A DNA stretch of 64,000 nucleotides from Azadirachta indica (GCA_022749755.1 JAGQDM010000070.1:4761183-4825182), one strand, 5' to 3'; numbered from the stretch's first letter, positions 1 through 13,519 are shown. The notes: a model not told the origin generated them from the sequence alone. Numbers and translations: made by a program.

Positions 1-854
1 AATAAAATTTTCAATCTTATTGCAATTTTAAGAATGAAAGCTGAGGTAAAAAATTGGTGAAGGGAATAAAGTTGAGTTTAAATTGTCTAAAATTCTAAAT
101 TTAAAATAATAAATAAATTTGGTTAGGCTAAAATCCCAAGTTAGTTCTATTCCAACACTCACTTTGGTTCGAATTCAATTATATTTTGGACAACCCATCT
201 GAACCAAAAGATACCCACCTCTAAACTTAATCAATATACCTTAGAGAAAATGCGTTATTTAGTGACCATTATAAATTTTTTTGATTAGATCTTATAAAAC
301 TCCAGTTATTCATTTAGATAATGTTTGTATTCGATATTCACATAGTAATAAACAGAGCTTATGTGTTTGAACTCCAAACTTTAATTTTTTACCACATTAA
401 TGTTCAATAAAAATAGATGTTTCAATGAATCACAAAATGTTATAGTTCTTAAATATGATTTTATTTCAAAATCTTTATATGGTCGAATGATTTTAAGGAA
501 ATTTATTTTCAGAGATTAAAATGAGACAAAAATTAAATATTAGAAATTTTTGCAATATGGTGCTAAATTTGTGTGACTGAAGTCTAATTTCGTGAAATGT
601 AGGGACTAAATTGAAATGATAGTTTTGAATTAATTGGGTAAGTTTTATTCACGTTGAATTTGGTTACAGCTTAGCGTAAAAAGATATTCTGTGAAAATGG
701 TGTAAATTAAATTTAAAAGCAAAAGGCTTCTAAATCAGTAATGGGTTTGAATGCTCTTTCAACAATGGAAAGAGTATATTTCCAATAGTGTGTAAATTCT
801 GCAAAAACAATCTCAATATTATGTACAAACTGTCAAATTTTCTGCACTGAACAG
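1..854. other. Non-coding, probably intron or 5' flank of the kinase gene
   Basis: AT-rich sequence with no coding exon that I can support. The first kinase exon begins at 855 after an AG acceptor and in the middle of the kinase domain, so the missing N-terminal exons must lie left of the window. That makes this stretch most likely intronic. Around 598-615 is a motif of the kind common in decayed plant transposons (agggactaaattgaa). No element boundary is visible. Confidence 0.5.
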
Positions 855-2320
855 GAGCTAAAGGTGCCAAAGTATTGGTTTATGAATATGTACCGCATGG
901 ATCTCTGCTGGACTACATTATGGGTAATTTCCCACCTTCCTTTTTTTATTTATTAATTTTTCATCACAAGTACACACAAACACAAAAATCCAGATGTTTC
1001 AAAATTCAAGACCTGGCTACTTATAAAAATATGTCACTTTTTGGATTAATGTAGGAAGAGGAGGAAAAAGCCTAACTTGGAGGCAAAGGGTAAATATAGC
1101 CATTGGAGCCGCTAAAGGTAACAACGTTTCAGGACCTCTTATTTCTTAACGTCTCTGCTACGTTCGTAATTTTTAAAATGTATACTCGGTGTAACATTTC
1201 AACGCTAAATTGAACTAAATTTATATTTTAAAAGATGTGAATACTAACATGTGAGAACTTCTATAAGTTAATATATATATATATATATATATATATGTTT
1301 ATGATACAAATTATATATCCATATATAAAATTGAAATTGAGACTTCGTAAGAATTGATTTTGGCAGGGATTGCACATTTGCATGACGGGGTAACGCCAAG
1401 CATAATCCACAGAGACATAAAACCAAGCAATATATTAGTAGGAGATGGATATGAAGCCAAGGTTGCTGATTTTGGTCTAGTGAAGATGGGGCCAGTCGGT
1501 GATCAATCTCATGTCAGTAGCCAGATCAAAGGAACGCCAGGATATCTTGATCCTGCTTATTGTTCAAGTTTTCATTTAAGTCCATTCAGCGATGTTTATA
1601 GTTTTGGAGTAATCCTTCTACAACTTGTTTCTGCTCGGCCTGCTGTTGATACCACCAGAAATCAGTCTAATTATCATATCATTGAATGGGTAAGCTATTT
1701 AATCAGGTTTCGTTTGGATTGTAGTGATTTCATTCTACAATAGTACTTTTAGTTCTAATTAAAACTGCTTCATCTTAATATCAAACAAAGTTTTACCATC
1801 GAACGTATAAATTATTGCAAAAATGCAGGCAAGGCCTGGTACAGAGAGTGGAAATATAGAAGAGATTTTGGATGCTAGCCTTTTATCAGAGCCATGCAAC
1901 AAAGAAATAATGTTAAAAATGGCACAACTTGGCCTGAGATGTGTGGTGAAAACACCCAAACAACGTCCTACAATGAAGCAAGTGTGGCAAGAACTAGAAG
2001 ATGCTCTTTATGCAGCTGATAATTTCGTCCACAAACTGGATTTTACTTCAATGGATTCTCGAAGATCAATTGCTGGTTCGCGGCACTCAATAGATCAACA
2101 AGGATCTCGTAGATCAATGGATGATTACAATGATTATTCTCAAAGCTTTGTGAGCGTAGATGGTGTTCGATTTCAAAGGTTTCAGATCGAAATGGATAGC
2201 CAATCGTTTCAAACCAGAAGCTTCAGGTACTTTGAGACTGCGAGTTTTAGCATCGAGGTTGATAAGAACAATTTGAGAGGAATTAGTGAGGAAAGAAGTA
2301 GAGAAGAAGATTTCAGTTGA
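855..2320 (+). CDS. Receptor-like protein kinase, 3' part of the gene
   Basis: Serine/threonine kinase of the plant RLK/Pelle type; the 5' end is outside the window. Exons fitted by GT/AG and phase: 855-923, 1055-1117, 1367-1689, 1829-2320 (stop TGA). The first exon encodes the hinge and alpha-D region (VLVYEYVPHGSLLDYIM). The second reads SLTWRQRVNIAIGAAKG. The third carries the catalytic loop HRDIKPSNI, the DFG motif (VADFGLVK), the activation-segment end GTPGYLDPAY and subdomain IX SDVYSFGVILLQL. The last exon holds subdomain XI (RPTMKQVWQELEDAL) and a Ser/Arg-rich tail with repeated SRRSI / SRHSI / SRRSM units, possible phosphosites. All visible catalytic residues are present, so it should be active. 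Whether an ectodomain exists cannot be seen. It converges on the DUF630/DUF632 gene, with about 580 bp between the two stop codons. Confidence 0.88.
1269..1296. repeat. (AT)n microsatellite in kinase intron
   Basis: An uninterrupted run of AT dinucleotides in the intron between the exons ending at 1117 and starting at 1367. Likely length-polymorphic. Confidence 0.9.
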
Positions 2321-2900
2321 GATTGATCAAAGTGAGCTTAAGCATGGATATATCTATATATATACATATACACACACATTTTGTGCTTATAAATTTGTTA
2401 AGAGAGAATTGACGTGAATTGCTGTATGTTTTCCCAGGTCATTCAATAGTTCATTTAGTTCAATGAAGGACCAATGTTGAAGGAAAAACAAAGAAGAAAA
2501 AAGAAAGATAGGAGGTTGCGAGAAAGAACAAACACATATATATACTTCCATACATTTTCATAAACATCCGAACTAGACGAACTTGAATAGATTCAACGCG
2601 TACCCAGCAAAGTACTGGCATGAATCCGAATACAGAAAAGTAGCAGCAAAATATACTTGCTGTTGCAGGAATTTAACAGCCCTCACAAAACATTAGTCCC
2701 AGCAGCAAGCCGACCTAACACAATCTAGACATCAGTGAAAATAACTATTACTACTTCTAAGAACCGCAGCACAACAAAAAGCCTAACGGCAACAAACTAA
2801 AATGTCATGCAGAAAGTTACTAAAACAACTGCTTCTATCTTCATTTTGCTGCTTCCACCATACCCACTTCATTTCTAGAGCCGAGGTTCATAACTTCTTC
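2321..2900. other. Convergent intergenic spacer and 3'UTRs
   Basis: About 580 bp between two converging stop codons. It holds the 3'UTRs of the kinase (+) and the DUF630/DUF632 gene (-). No other gene is seen; the short plus-strand frame at 2802-3002 runs antisense into the DUF632 coding exon and is a shadow. Confidence 0.7.
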
Positions 2901-5900
2901 TCAGTTGGAAGTGCCATTGTCTTCGGCAGCTGCCTTAGCATTTTCAATGCATGTCGAAAGATCATCATACATTTTGACAGTAGCCTTCGAAAAATCCACT
3001 AATGATTCAAGCACAGCTGAAAATCCTGTTTGAAATCCAGCTAACGTAGCTCTATGTGTTTCTTCCATGCCAGACATGTGCTTTGCTTTCTCCAATTCGA
3101 TCTTATGTCTAATTTCCTCCAATGACATTTTCCTTTCCTCCAGACGCTCCATCCTATGCTGGAAATCTCTATCCACTTCTCGCTGAGACTCCTTCAGTTT
3201 GAGAATCTTGTTCTCTTCTCTCCGTAGGGCTGAAACCTTTCTATCAAATTCTCTTACTAGCAAATCAACCTTCTTCTTCTGCTTCTGTTCCTTCCATTGT
3301 TGAACAGACAGAGCTTTGACATTCTTCCCAAAGCTTTTCAATGAATTCATTACTTCCTCATCAGGCAACTTCGCCATCGAAGCCAGCCACTCATGACAAA
3401 CTGAAATTACTGGTGGCCCATGAATTCTGAACTCTGGGGCTGAAGGAATTTCCTCGGAGTCTTCTTCAGCTTCTTCAGGTTCCGGGCCACTGCACACCGA
3501 AAACCAAGCGTCGAGAGATTCAATGTATGCCTTCTGAGCAGCAATATACTCAGAAAAACATGCACGCCATTTCTTAAGCTCAGCCTCAAGCTCAATGGTA
3601 GCATGGCGATGAAAATGGCTACAATAATTTCCATCCGAACTGTTGAAAGTTGCCACCTCAAACATGATTCTGCTTTGAGTTTCGTGAGACTGAGAGATTG
3701 TCTTCCACATCTTCATCAGTCTGCAAATTTGATATAAATGGATAAAAATTTAATAACATTTGAAATTTTCTCTGAAAATTTCACCCCAGCTTAATTCTTA
3801 CCCTCCTAACAGTTCAAAGAGTTGTGGTTCAATCTCCTCATCTCTAACTTTCACAATTCTCTTGGAAATTGCTTGTGCACATTCAACTGCAACCCAAATT
3901 CTAGCATGCAAGGCTTTGACTTTAAGTCTGGTTTTGTCAGCGAAATGAAATCCTTGTCCTCTTTCCTGCTTCTTCCTCAACACAACACATTCGCGCTCGA
4001 AACGTTTCCTGTTATTCTCCCCCGTCTGAGCATAGAATCAAAATCAAAATATTAATTAAAAATGGTTTACAGAGTCGGCAAAAACACAAATGAGTAAAAC
4101 AGATTATACTTTGACATCCTGATAGAGTTTTCTCTCCCACTGATATAGCTTTGCGATTGACAATGAATGGCTTCCGGATTGCATTCCGGGGTATTCATCA
4201 AAAAGCATATGCATTGGTATTTCTGTCCCTCCTCTAGAAGAAGTGATGGTGGTCAGCGGCGGTGATGGCAAGACACTTTTGCAGGAGGAGCAACGGTTTA
4301 AGCTTGGTGGATTTCTTACAATTGACCAGAAGATATTGCTTGAGTTTTCTGCGGGAATGGATACTTGCGAAATTTACATAAACAATGATATATTCAACAG
4401 ATAAAAACAATGATAAAAAGGGAAAAAAGGAGAGAAAAAAGTTGGAGATCCAGAAAACTTTACAGGTTAGGGGCTTCCTCCATGATCTACTCCCAAAAAG
4501 TAGTTTTAGAAAATAAAATTTAAAGCCATATATATATATATATATATATATATCACTATGCAATCACAAATGTGCTTCTATAAAAAGTGCTTTGTTTAAC
4601 TATCACACTTCAGTGAAGAACATAACAAAGTTATTCTGCTTTGGCATTTAGGATATTTCCAAGGAATTAGTGTTAGTAAACAGGCCAGGCCTACCTGCAC
4701 ATCCAACAGACAAAATTCAACAATTTTTCAAATCAATATTTAACAATTAATTTTGTCGGACCTGGGTCCATTTAACAGGATTCATACATAAGACCGCGGA
4801 GACAAGAAAAAGCTCATTTTTTCTTGACAAACCACGAATAGACATGAATTGCAACTAAGATAAAACACATGCACGGTCTAAAATATGAAATATTGATGTT
4901 AACAATGGGTAAAACAGAAAAAATAATTAAAAAATTATTAAAAAACTAACCTGTCAAACCAGTTTGCAGCTGAAACCTGCTGGCTTCCAGCATCTTTGAA
5001 ACATCCAAACCAGCTTCATAAGCTGTATGAAACAAGTCTTCAATTTCCTCAAAAGCTTTCAGCAAATCCTTACCATTATTGCGTGTTTCAATCACCGTCA
5101 AATCTTTGGTCTCATCTGAACACACATTCTCTTCTCCCTCCTCCTCTTCCTCTTCCTCCATTTTCACCTCATCATCACTAACTTCACTCTCATTTTCCAA
5201 GTCTGTTTTCTCTCCCACATTCTCATTTTTATCCTTCCCTATTTTTACACCCCCAACGCTCTTGTAAATTTGTGGTTTTTCTTTTGCTACCAAGCCCTTG
5301 CTGCACTCTCCTAAACTCTCATTAGAACCAACCTCAACTGCAACATGGCTAACCTCACTTTTCCCATGACCCACGACACTCTTATGCACACTCTCAAACT
5401 TTCCCCATACATCAAAACCTCTTCCATCCCATGTTCTAAATCAGGAATCCCCTCAAATTCTCTAAACTTCCTTACACAGTACTCAGAGTGCACACCTAAA
5501 TCGCTCACCGCATGAGCATATGGGTCGAAGAAATCCCACCCATGAGTTGTTTCTCCCTCCGTTGATGGCATTTCTGGCACCATCTTATCATAAAACTGCT
5601 CGGAAGCTGCTTCATCATCGTCACTGTTATCTCCCTCCTCACTTCCATCGTCTTCAACAACTATTCCTTTTTGTTTCCTGTCCACCCGAGTGTTTTCCTC
5701 TTGCTTTTGGCTCTCCTCTGTCACCTCAGAAGAGGCCAAAGAATCAGCAGGATCGGGGTTTGGACAAGGATCAACGGTGAAATTGGTGGGTCTTTTTGGT
5801 TTTTGTTGAGGAAAAGGTGTGTTTTTGTCGTTGTTCTGACTGGAGTGGGAAGCAGAAGCAGAATGTTTAGCTACAAACAATCTCATGGCCTTCGAAAGTG

Positions 5901-6042
5901 TCAAGAGTGAGTTGTTATACTTGCATTGGGCAACTGCAAACGCATCTCGGTTTTCCACAGCAAGTTTCAGCAAACGTTTCCTCTCTCTACAATGAGCAAG
6001 GACACGGCTGTTATCATGTTTCTTTGTTAAAACACCACCCAT
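2901..6042 (-). CDS. DUF630/DUF632 protein (NRG2/REL1-like family), frameshifted in exon 1
   Basis: Plant-specific family with an N-terminal DUF630 and a C-terminal DUF632; members include the nitrate regulator NRG2 and the leaf-shape protein REL1. Exons in coding order: 6042-4951, 4363-4110, 4025-3802, 3720-2901; about 796 codons if one base is restored. DUF630 is at the start: ERKRLLKLAVENRDAFAVAQ. A conserved REFEGIPDLE-type motif follows near residue 195, then a Glu-rich acidic stretch. DUF632 spans exons 2-4: SLSIAKLYQWERKLYQDV, then KTGENNRKRFEREC, RDEEIEPQLFELL and a coiled C-terminus. The usual N-myristoylation-type MGxxxSK start appears here as MGGVLTKK. The frame breaks at the A run 5414-5417, where one extra base would restore the reading. 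Either an assembly error or a real lesion; all other splice sites and motifs are intact, which favours an error or a very recent mutation. Confidence 0.85.
4529..4552. repeat. (AT)n microsatellite in DUF630/DUF632 intron 1
   Basis: A perfect AT dinucleotide run inside the intron at 4364-4950. Confidence 0.9.
5414..5417 (-). other. Apparent -1 frameshift site in the DUF630/DUF632 exon 1
   Basis: The plus strand shows AAAA (TTTT on the coding strand). Upstream the frame reads PDLEHGMEEV and downstream the open frame reads FDVWGKFESV, one base out of register. Five Ts instead of four would join them directly. A gene predictor may instead invent a 20-nt GT..AG intron here (5398-5417), which is below the normal size limit for plant introns. 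Confidence 0.8.
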
Positions 6043-7185
6043 TTTTGCTCTGCAAAAGTGATTTTGTTTAGAAAAGCATTTGAAGCTTCTCTGTTGTGGA
6101 AAACTGAGTTTGGGTTTAGCTTTGTTGAAACGAAGGATGAAGGTTTTCTTGTTTTAGAACAAACAATGAAAGAAAACGAAAAGCTTGTCATGTAAAAGTT
6201 CTTATCTTCGACGGGAGTAACCCCTTCCGATATATAGAACTCAAAAGGCCTAGGTTATTACTAAAAAAAAAAAAAAAATCTTTATAATAACATTTGAATC
6301 CCTAAAATTTCATAGTTGCCTCTCAACTACGGACGTAGTTTGTCCCTTTATATAAAATAAGTCCTAGAATATTCTCTTTAATATAAAGTCACTCTTTTTT
6401 ATAATAGTCATTTTCATAAAAATTAGGGATCTATTTAAGATGAACGAATAAATTGTCTTTAATTGAAACAATATGAAAATACAGGGGTCTGAATGTTATT
6501 ACTAACTTTAATTTTCGTCAATACGAAAGGTTGTAAGATGAAATATGATGGACCTTAATGGGAAAAAAAGAGATTGGCCTTGTGATTGTCAGAATGAGAG
6601 ACAAGCTGATACTGATATAGATAGTCGCACGCTTCCATCTTTACTTTCAATGGCTCAAAGCATCCAGCCATTTAGCTATTTTTTTTTTTTTGGTAATTTT
6701 ACAGTCTCATGTGATCTCATAACAGTGTTTTCAAATGAAGTGATGAGTTTACTAACTCCAGTGTCCTTGTTTTCTTATTGTGGCCTGAAACTCAGAGGTT
6801 CCTACATTTACTTCTTTGCCAAATATAGAGAGATTTTCTAAGCCTTATCAGAGATTTTTGCGCTTGTGTAAGCTTGTGACTGATGTCAAATTGGAGAGAC
6901 CAAATCATCTCCTTGGTCTTTGTTGTTTTTTTCATCATCATCAACAATATTGTAAACCCTAATTTCATTTTTCACCCTTCTCTATATATTCATTTTTCAT
7001 CATCATCAACAATATTCATTTTTCGTCCTACAGTTGATATAAACCTACCCAATACCTTTCTGTTCTTTTTTTTTTTTTGGTGTTTTTAATTTTTTAAAAA
7101 TTGTATCAAAAAATTAAGAATCATATGAGGTGAAGATGGGGTTGCACACTTGTACTTCGATTCTTTTTTTCTTTTTTTCTTTGCT

Positions 7186-7222
<37 letters not shown>

Positions 7223-10031
7223 CTCTTGGTTTGGTGAGTGAAGTAAATTAAGAAGCAGAAGTAGACTAAAGTGAGATTCAGTGGGGGTATTAGATGTAAT
7301 AATAGCTAATTATTAAAATCTCTTGTTTGGATGAAAAGGAAGTCCGGCTTTTTTTTTTTTATGTCATTATTTTAATTCTATTTTCCCTCCTTGTACATAC
7401 AGTGAAAGACAACACAAAACCTTCAGTCAGATAATAGGATCTTTCTTAGCCTTCATCTTAGAAGTTAGACGCCCCGTGTGGGTGGGAAAATAATTTTGAA
7501 TAGTCATTTAAGAAAGAAATAATAGCTACAGATCCAAGGAAATGATTGATCAAAGAAACAGTTGAAACAGAAAAAAAAATTTATTTAAAAAAACCATGGG
7601 TATAATCTTATATGTGCATATAATTTAACGACTCTTTTTCACCTAACTTAAACGGTGAAATCCACATATTCTAATTATTAGACAAACAGTGATGAGAAAT
7701 GGACAACTCTTTGAACCCTGAATCGACACATTTTCACTCACAACAGCTAAAAACCTAGAAATGAAGCTAAATCTTTCTCCAGAGTTTTGATTTCTCAACA
7801 CTATGTCTATGGAAGCATATTATGATATCTATCTCTGCTTGCTTTCAGTTTGTCAGCCATAGAGATATCAGATTAGGTTTTTTGCCCTTTTTTTTTTTAA
7901 ATATTAAAATATTGCTTGTGTAGATAGCTGTATTGTAGCAATAAGAGATTACTCTGCTTAGTCGCAACAAGTTTTTGAGTGACTTAATTGGCCAAGAGTT
8001 AAAACCCACAAGCAAACTTTTGCCATCATTAGAATTTCTGCCAACTGATAGCTCCCTAATTTTCAACAGAACAACAATGAGTGATATAATTTGGTAATTT
8101 ATAACAAAGAAGTCCCCAGCATTAGCTGTATCTACTGGGTGCCTATCATCCATATGTGACTACAATATTCTCTGAAGTGTTACCTTCTAAAACTTTAGGG
8201 ACGTATCAGATAATACGGGGAAGTTTTTATTGTACCCATTGAAGAAAAAGGAAACAGGGATTTTTTTTTTTTTTTTATAACGTGATTGGTCTTTCAGAGA
8301 GATTTTGTGCAGATGAATTTGACGAGTGAGAATTACGCATGTCCTTTGCTTTGTGCCTTTGTGTGTAAGATTGGAAGAACTTGGCAATATTTGGGAATTG
8401 TGCCTGGAAAGATAATAATAAAAGGGACAGAAGTGCTAGTTTAGAGCCGAATTACAGTGTGAGTGAGATCTGAGGTTTTTATTTTTTATTTTTTCTTCTC
8501 AAGAGTTATTGTGAAAACAAAAACAGCCAAATATACTAACCTGTTTGGAAAACACTTTATGGAACAAAATTACTGAGCTCTCCCTCATTTAGTTACTGTT
8601 ATGCTGTTCTCGGTTAAAAACTAACTACATGTATATTCTCAAATTGTACTACATTGATTAGCTGAGTTGGGGTAATAAATGTTTCACATGTAGACAGTAA
8701 AACTTTCATGTCAATTGATTTTGAAGATCGGATTTTGGAATCTGGGTTTTGGCCTTTTGAGCATCTTTCTTTTCAGAACTCTTAAAATGTTTATTAAAAC
8801 AATATAAGGTACAGCTGAAATAGTGTTTAGTAATTATATTTTGTGAGACTTCAATCAGCAGAATGCATAAAAGAAAAGAAAATTATCGTAAATTGTCAAT
8901 TCAAGTTATAAATTTCTCAATAATAAATAATGGTTTCGCATGGTTCAAGTCGGTTTACAAAATGGGTAGGGATTAGAATGCACCGTAGCATAACCTTTCT
9001 AAAATTCATTGACTGGAGGGTGAAAATGGACAGTTAAAAAGAAGGTAACCAACCAAATTAACCATTGGTTAGAGAAGCTAACCGGAGCAAACTATCTAAC
9101 AAGAAGAGGAAACCAAAAAGTAGAATCAGTCTACTGTGCATTAGCAACAGTAGCTAGGAATAGTAGTGTTTTCATGGTTTGTTTTGCAAATCCGGAGCCT
9201 TCGGCAGTCCTCTCTGTGATTATGCTTTGACTATTGAGATTCACATTTTTATAACAGGACATTGAAGTGAAAGTTTTGCCTAAAGAGAACCTCCATTGAC
9301 AGCCAGGATAGAAATTAATTTGTCTGTTGCACAGTTATGCCAACTCTTTCCTTCCTCCTTTTACAGGTTAAAGTTTTCCGGAACTTCTTTCTATGAGAAA
9401 GTTGCTTTCCCCAGAAAAATTAAACAGAGACAACTCTAGTTGCTATAGGTTTTCCTAGCCTGTTTCGAGATTGAATTCTGAAGTGATTTTAATCTCAATC
9501 TCCATTAATTGGTGAAAATTTCAGATTTGTTAGCATGTTCTGTATCAAATATTTCCTGAAAATGATACAAATTCAGCAGAGTTAAATTTACCCTTCAATG
9601 TAATTCTAGAATTGCAACATAGAAAGTTAGAAACAACAGATACAGAAACTTTGATTACCATGGGGATATTGTTGTTGACACATAATTTACAAAACCCAGA
9701 AGCTTGAAAATGAGAAGGACTAAAAAGTAAAGGCAACATAAATGCATAGATAAACTTATCCTAAGAAAGAACCTTTAATACTGTCACCTTTTGCAGCTCA
9801 GCTGCTCAACTCTACTTCCTAGATTCTTTCTCCCTCCTTTTTCTTACTCAAAAGTACTGGGAAACTAAATAAAAATACATGTCTTTTAAGTTAAAATGTC
9901 ACATTGTACATTAAAAAATTAAGAAAAATCTGCAAGTTCTCTCCTGCATATTACCAGTTGATAATTTTATAGTGTTCCAACAAGTTTCCTGCACTAGGTA
10001 CAACAGCATGAAAACCCAGATTTCATTTCTT
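6043..10031. other. Gene-poor intergenic region, about 4 kb
   Basis: The 6043-6240 part is the 5'UTR and promoter of the minus-strand DUF630/DUF632 gene. The 9780-10031 part is probably 3'UTR and downstream sequence of the minus-strand phosphatase. Between them I see only short AT-rich frames without domain-like sequence, poly-T runs and a GA repeat. No tRNA, snoRNA or transposon ends were recognised. Confidence 0.6.
7189..7217. repeat. (GA)n microsatellite
   Basis: A perfect GA run of about 14 units preceded by CT-rich sequence from about 7163. GA tracts of this type can bind plant BPC/GAGA factors, but no adjacent promoter is evident. Confidence 0.9.
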
Positions 10032-13000
10032 TTAAGTGGGGTTAATTTCCACAGGAGTGGCACAGGGAGCTAAAGTTTTTGAAGGCAGATTAACACCACC
10101 ACCTCTAACAGACACTGATGGGCCTCTAACTGAGCTGGCTCTGCTCACAAGATGTGAATCCAGAAATATGACAATGACTGTAATGTCATCGTGGAAGTGC
10201 CGGCGAACACCTCGGTCAATCTTCTTCAAATCAGAGTACCTCATTTCTCTCTTTTTGGCAGCTTCCTGCAAGGCAGCTTTCACAAGTCTTCTAGCACTTC
10301 CCTGATGGAAAGACTAACTGTCAAAATTATACTTATATTCCTGGAATTCTTAATCAAAGAGTTTTCAAATTTATGCACATACAAATCATCAATACGATGC
10401 CATTAAGTCTACCTGCTATGTTAAGTGAACTACATTAATTGGATCAAGACTAGCATGCAGGAAATCAGATCAATGATAGGTAACTTACACTGTGTGGGTG
10501 ATTTTGAACAATGTCAACTGCATCCTGGTTGCTAAGATGTTCCCACAGTCCATCGGAAGCAAATATAAGAAATTGATCATAAGGTTGAAGTTCAAGCACT
10601 GAAATCGATGGTTCAGAGCTTAGAATTGGCCTTTTGAAAGGTTCGCGAAGCCGAAACTTTGCATACAAAGGCTCCCTGTTATACTCAGTCTTTTTCAGAT
10701 ATACATCGCCAATAGATCTAGAAACCTGCAAACAGAGGAGACAACTGTGAATATTGAAATTCACAATCAAAAAGCAAAATCAGCCATGTCAAGGTTTTCA
10801 GGAGCTCAATGCAAAATAATTTTGAACATTAAATCAACATCTAAAAGAGTCATCTTCAAAAGCAGAGTAAATAATGCACAGAAACATCAGCAAAACTACA
10901 ACTGACTTAGTCTGAAATGCTCTTATTTTAGAAACTATTTGACAAAATCATGATTAACCAGAAGTATATGGGGAATCAAAATAAAATATATACTGAACGT
11001 TAGGAATCCTCAATTCCCACTGCCAACTTTTCATCTCTTTTTACTTTTTCTCCCCTTTTACGTATTCATTCTAGCCCAACTTTCATTCAATTTGACGCTT
11101 AAATGAACTTCAAGGTGTTCTGTGCTATTATAGTCATCATGCCCTTTATTTGTCATCTTGGCCCATTGACAACACAGAAAGAATGTAATCATAACTTAAA
11201 ATTTTGTGTCTCACAAACTAGAGAAATGACGAAAAACAAACAACCAAATGTTTGATTATCCCCAACTCTACAATTTATAATAACTTTTAATTTCGCTAAT
11301 CCTACTATTTATGGAGCTACTATGGTTTCTAATCTGTCATTTATATCAAGCATTAATAAATATGTAACTGCTGAGGCTTAACAGTAACAAAACAATTGCA
11401 CTGAAATGAATTTTTCATTTATATCAAGCGTCATCAGAAAATGTACTTTGCAAATATTAGGATAGCGGAAAGAATTTAGTAAGATGTTAAAATAAGTCAC
11501 TTCACTGGATAATTTCCACATATTCCATACTTCATCACACCTAGGACTACCTATTTAAGTTTATTTGTCAGATTAGTCACTCATAGCCAAGGTCCTTGAT
11601 CATTCAATTGGTCATCTTAGTTCTTATATGTTTGCATCACAAACTTTTCAGTCTGTAACCAACACTTGGAACGTGTTTCTTCTCCCTGCAACTCAGTGGC
11701 GCATTGCTTCTTCTAGGATTAAAATAAATTCTTGGGTTCCCTGAATACAAAAGTACTACGGTTGGAAATTATATTGACTCGTTATAATTCCTGCAAGAGA
11801 TAAAAAATGAATGGCACAAAGATAGAGAGAAAATATCACTGCCAGAAAAGGACTTAAAGACATGCCCATTGTGAGAAGGTGAAAGTTTTTCACTCATGCA
11901 GAATCTTACATCTAATGCATAAGAAAGCCCCTTGCACCATGGTACCAAGAACCAAGCTTCCCAACAGACAAACAAAGACAAAGGAAAAAGGAATACATAT
12001 ATCCTCAGATCTCCTCTTTCTTCTTCCATATCTAATTTAAGAATGGAACTGAAGAATCTTATTACTTAATACCCAGCACAAGGTTAATAAAGAAATTGCA
12101 TCAACCAGTGATATGATGTCTTGCAATTTTTTACTGAAACCTTAAGACCTACACATCCTTTAGAAAAGTATCCCCAGGGACATACTTATCAGACAGCTCA
12201 GAGTGTCAAATCATAAACTTACTCCACATGGAGAGCTTAGTTTACTCCATGGATTAATGTAACTAGGACCAATGCATATGCAGTAAAAAACAGAGACAGA
12301 ACAAGTTTTTATTGCATGTGACCTTTTAAGAATAACTGAGACCAAAAGCCCTGAGCTATGTAGTTAAAATTTCCCCAAATTAGATATAGTTGGATTTCAT
12401 TTATAAGATAAAGATATACGCAGGGCAGAGACATGCAGTGTACCATGCGTTTATCCACTACGCAAAAACATTGTATTTAGTTTCAATTCATCATTTAACG
12501 CTTTCAACCAATAATAGCAGTTAAAAAATAAGCTTTGCAAAATAAAATCATCTCTGTGGTGATTCAGAACATCTAAAAAACATGAGATATATGTACTAAC
12601 TTATAGAAAATCTCAATATTTCCACATAGAACTTACCTGAATCAGGCCCTTCACGCGCCAGACATTGTGCTTTAAAACAACAATCTGTGAATCATCAGGA
12701 TGCATAGAATGCATCTCTTGTCTGACAGACTCTATGCCTACGTTATGCTCTGATGAAAGCTGGATGGCAAGAACTTCCCCAGTTGCCTTGACAAGCCTCC
12801 CAAGCACAGCACGAGAATCGCCAAGGTTAGCGATGCAAAGGGTTCCGCCACAGATGACACCAACCAGACAGCAAGATCCAACAGCAGCTATCTGGGGCTT
12901 CATAGGCCATTGTTTAGTTACAAGTGAGAAAAATCCATCTTCAGTAGCTTGATAAGCTTTCCGAATAACATCCGCAGACATGGATTGCTGCTCTGCTGTG

Positions 13001-13519
13001 AACCCTGAAACTTACAAATATTAGCAATATCATCGAGAGCAATAGCCAAAGTTTCAACTTCAACCATCTAAATATTCAAGACATGAAGAAAAATAGTCAT
13101 GAAATTATTCATAAAAAGAGGAACTCGCACATTCTTCTTGAATACTCAAAGCCCAGCAGCCACTATTACGTAAAAGCATCCTCAAGTTTAGATTTCTTAC
13201 TCTTTAGATGCTGAAAGAGGTGATCATTTATGTAACGTGAAGTCTCAGGCCCGCCATGCCCATCATAAATACCAACAAAAGTGCCATACGGACCAGAGTC
13301 GAGAGTGCTTAAGGAGCCTGACTCAAGCTGGCTCTGGTCCTCAAGCAAATTGTTGGCCTGAACAACAGCCATGGAGAATTCACCATTCAAGTGTTGCCCA
13401 CTGTCTTTGTACCAAAGAAGCCCATCTTGCCGGCCTGCCGTATCCGAACTCGTATGGACATAACGTTCTGACGATGGCCGCCAGCAGGCCCTCAGAAAAT
13501 TCATCAACCTTGATAACAT
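10032..13519 (-). CDS. Protein phosphatase 2C, clade D
   Basis: Mg/Mn-dependent serine/threonine phosphatase. Exons in coding order: 13519-13201, 13004-12637, 10725-10489, 10301-10032; 1,194 nt, 397 codons, in frame throughout, usual length for the clade. The start is chosen because [15 protein letters not shown] matches the hydrophobic clade D N-terminus, followed by [20 protein letters not shown]. Metal-binding motifs are intact: YDGHGG (Asp86), [19 protein letters not shown] and the C-terminal DDITVIV. The stretch VWRVKGLIQ joins VSRSIGD across the third exon boundary. Known from the family: clade D PP2Cs dephosphorylate and restrain plasma-membrane H+-ATPases and are antagonised by SAUR proteins. 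That role is inferred here. Intron 2, at 1,911 bp, is unusually long next to the others, and a 5'UTR intron lies upstream. Confidence 0.95.

Noticed and set aside
162..180. tRNA-like GGTTCGAATTC
   Set aside because: It resembles a T-loop, but no cloverleaf partner arms or acceptor pairing are present nearby.
4234..4563. Minus-strand open frame of 109 residues with a Tyr/Ile repeat start
   Set aside because: The start is the translated (AT)n repeat and the rest is a wrong frame of DUF632 exon 2 (4110-4363), whose correct frame gives SLSIAKLYQWERKLYQDV.
5398..5417. 20-nt intron that would repair the DUF630/DUF632 frame
   Set aside because: It has GT..AG ends and restores frame, but it is far below the size plant spliceosomes use, and it would delete conserved-looking FDVWGK residues. 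A missing base in the T run explains it better.
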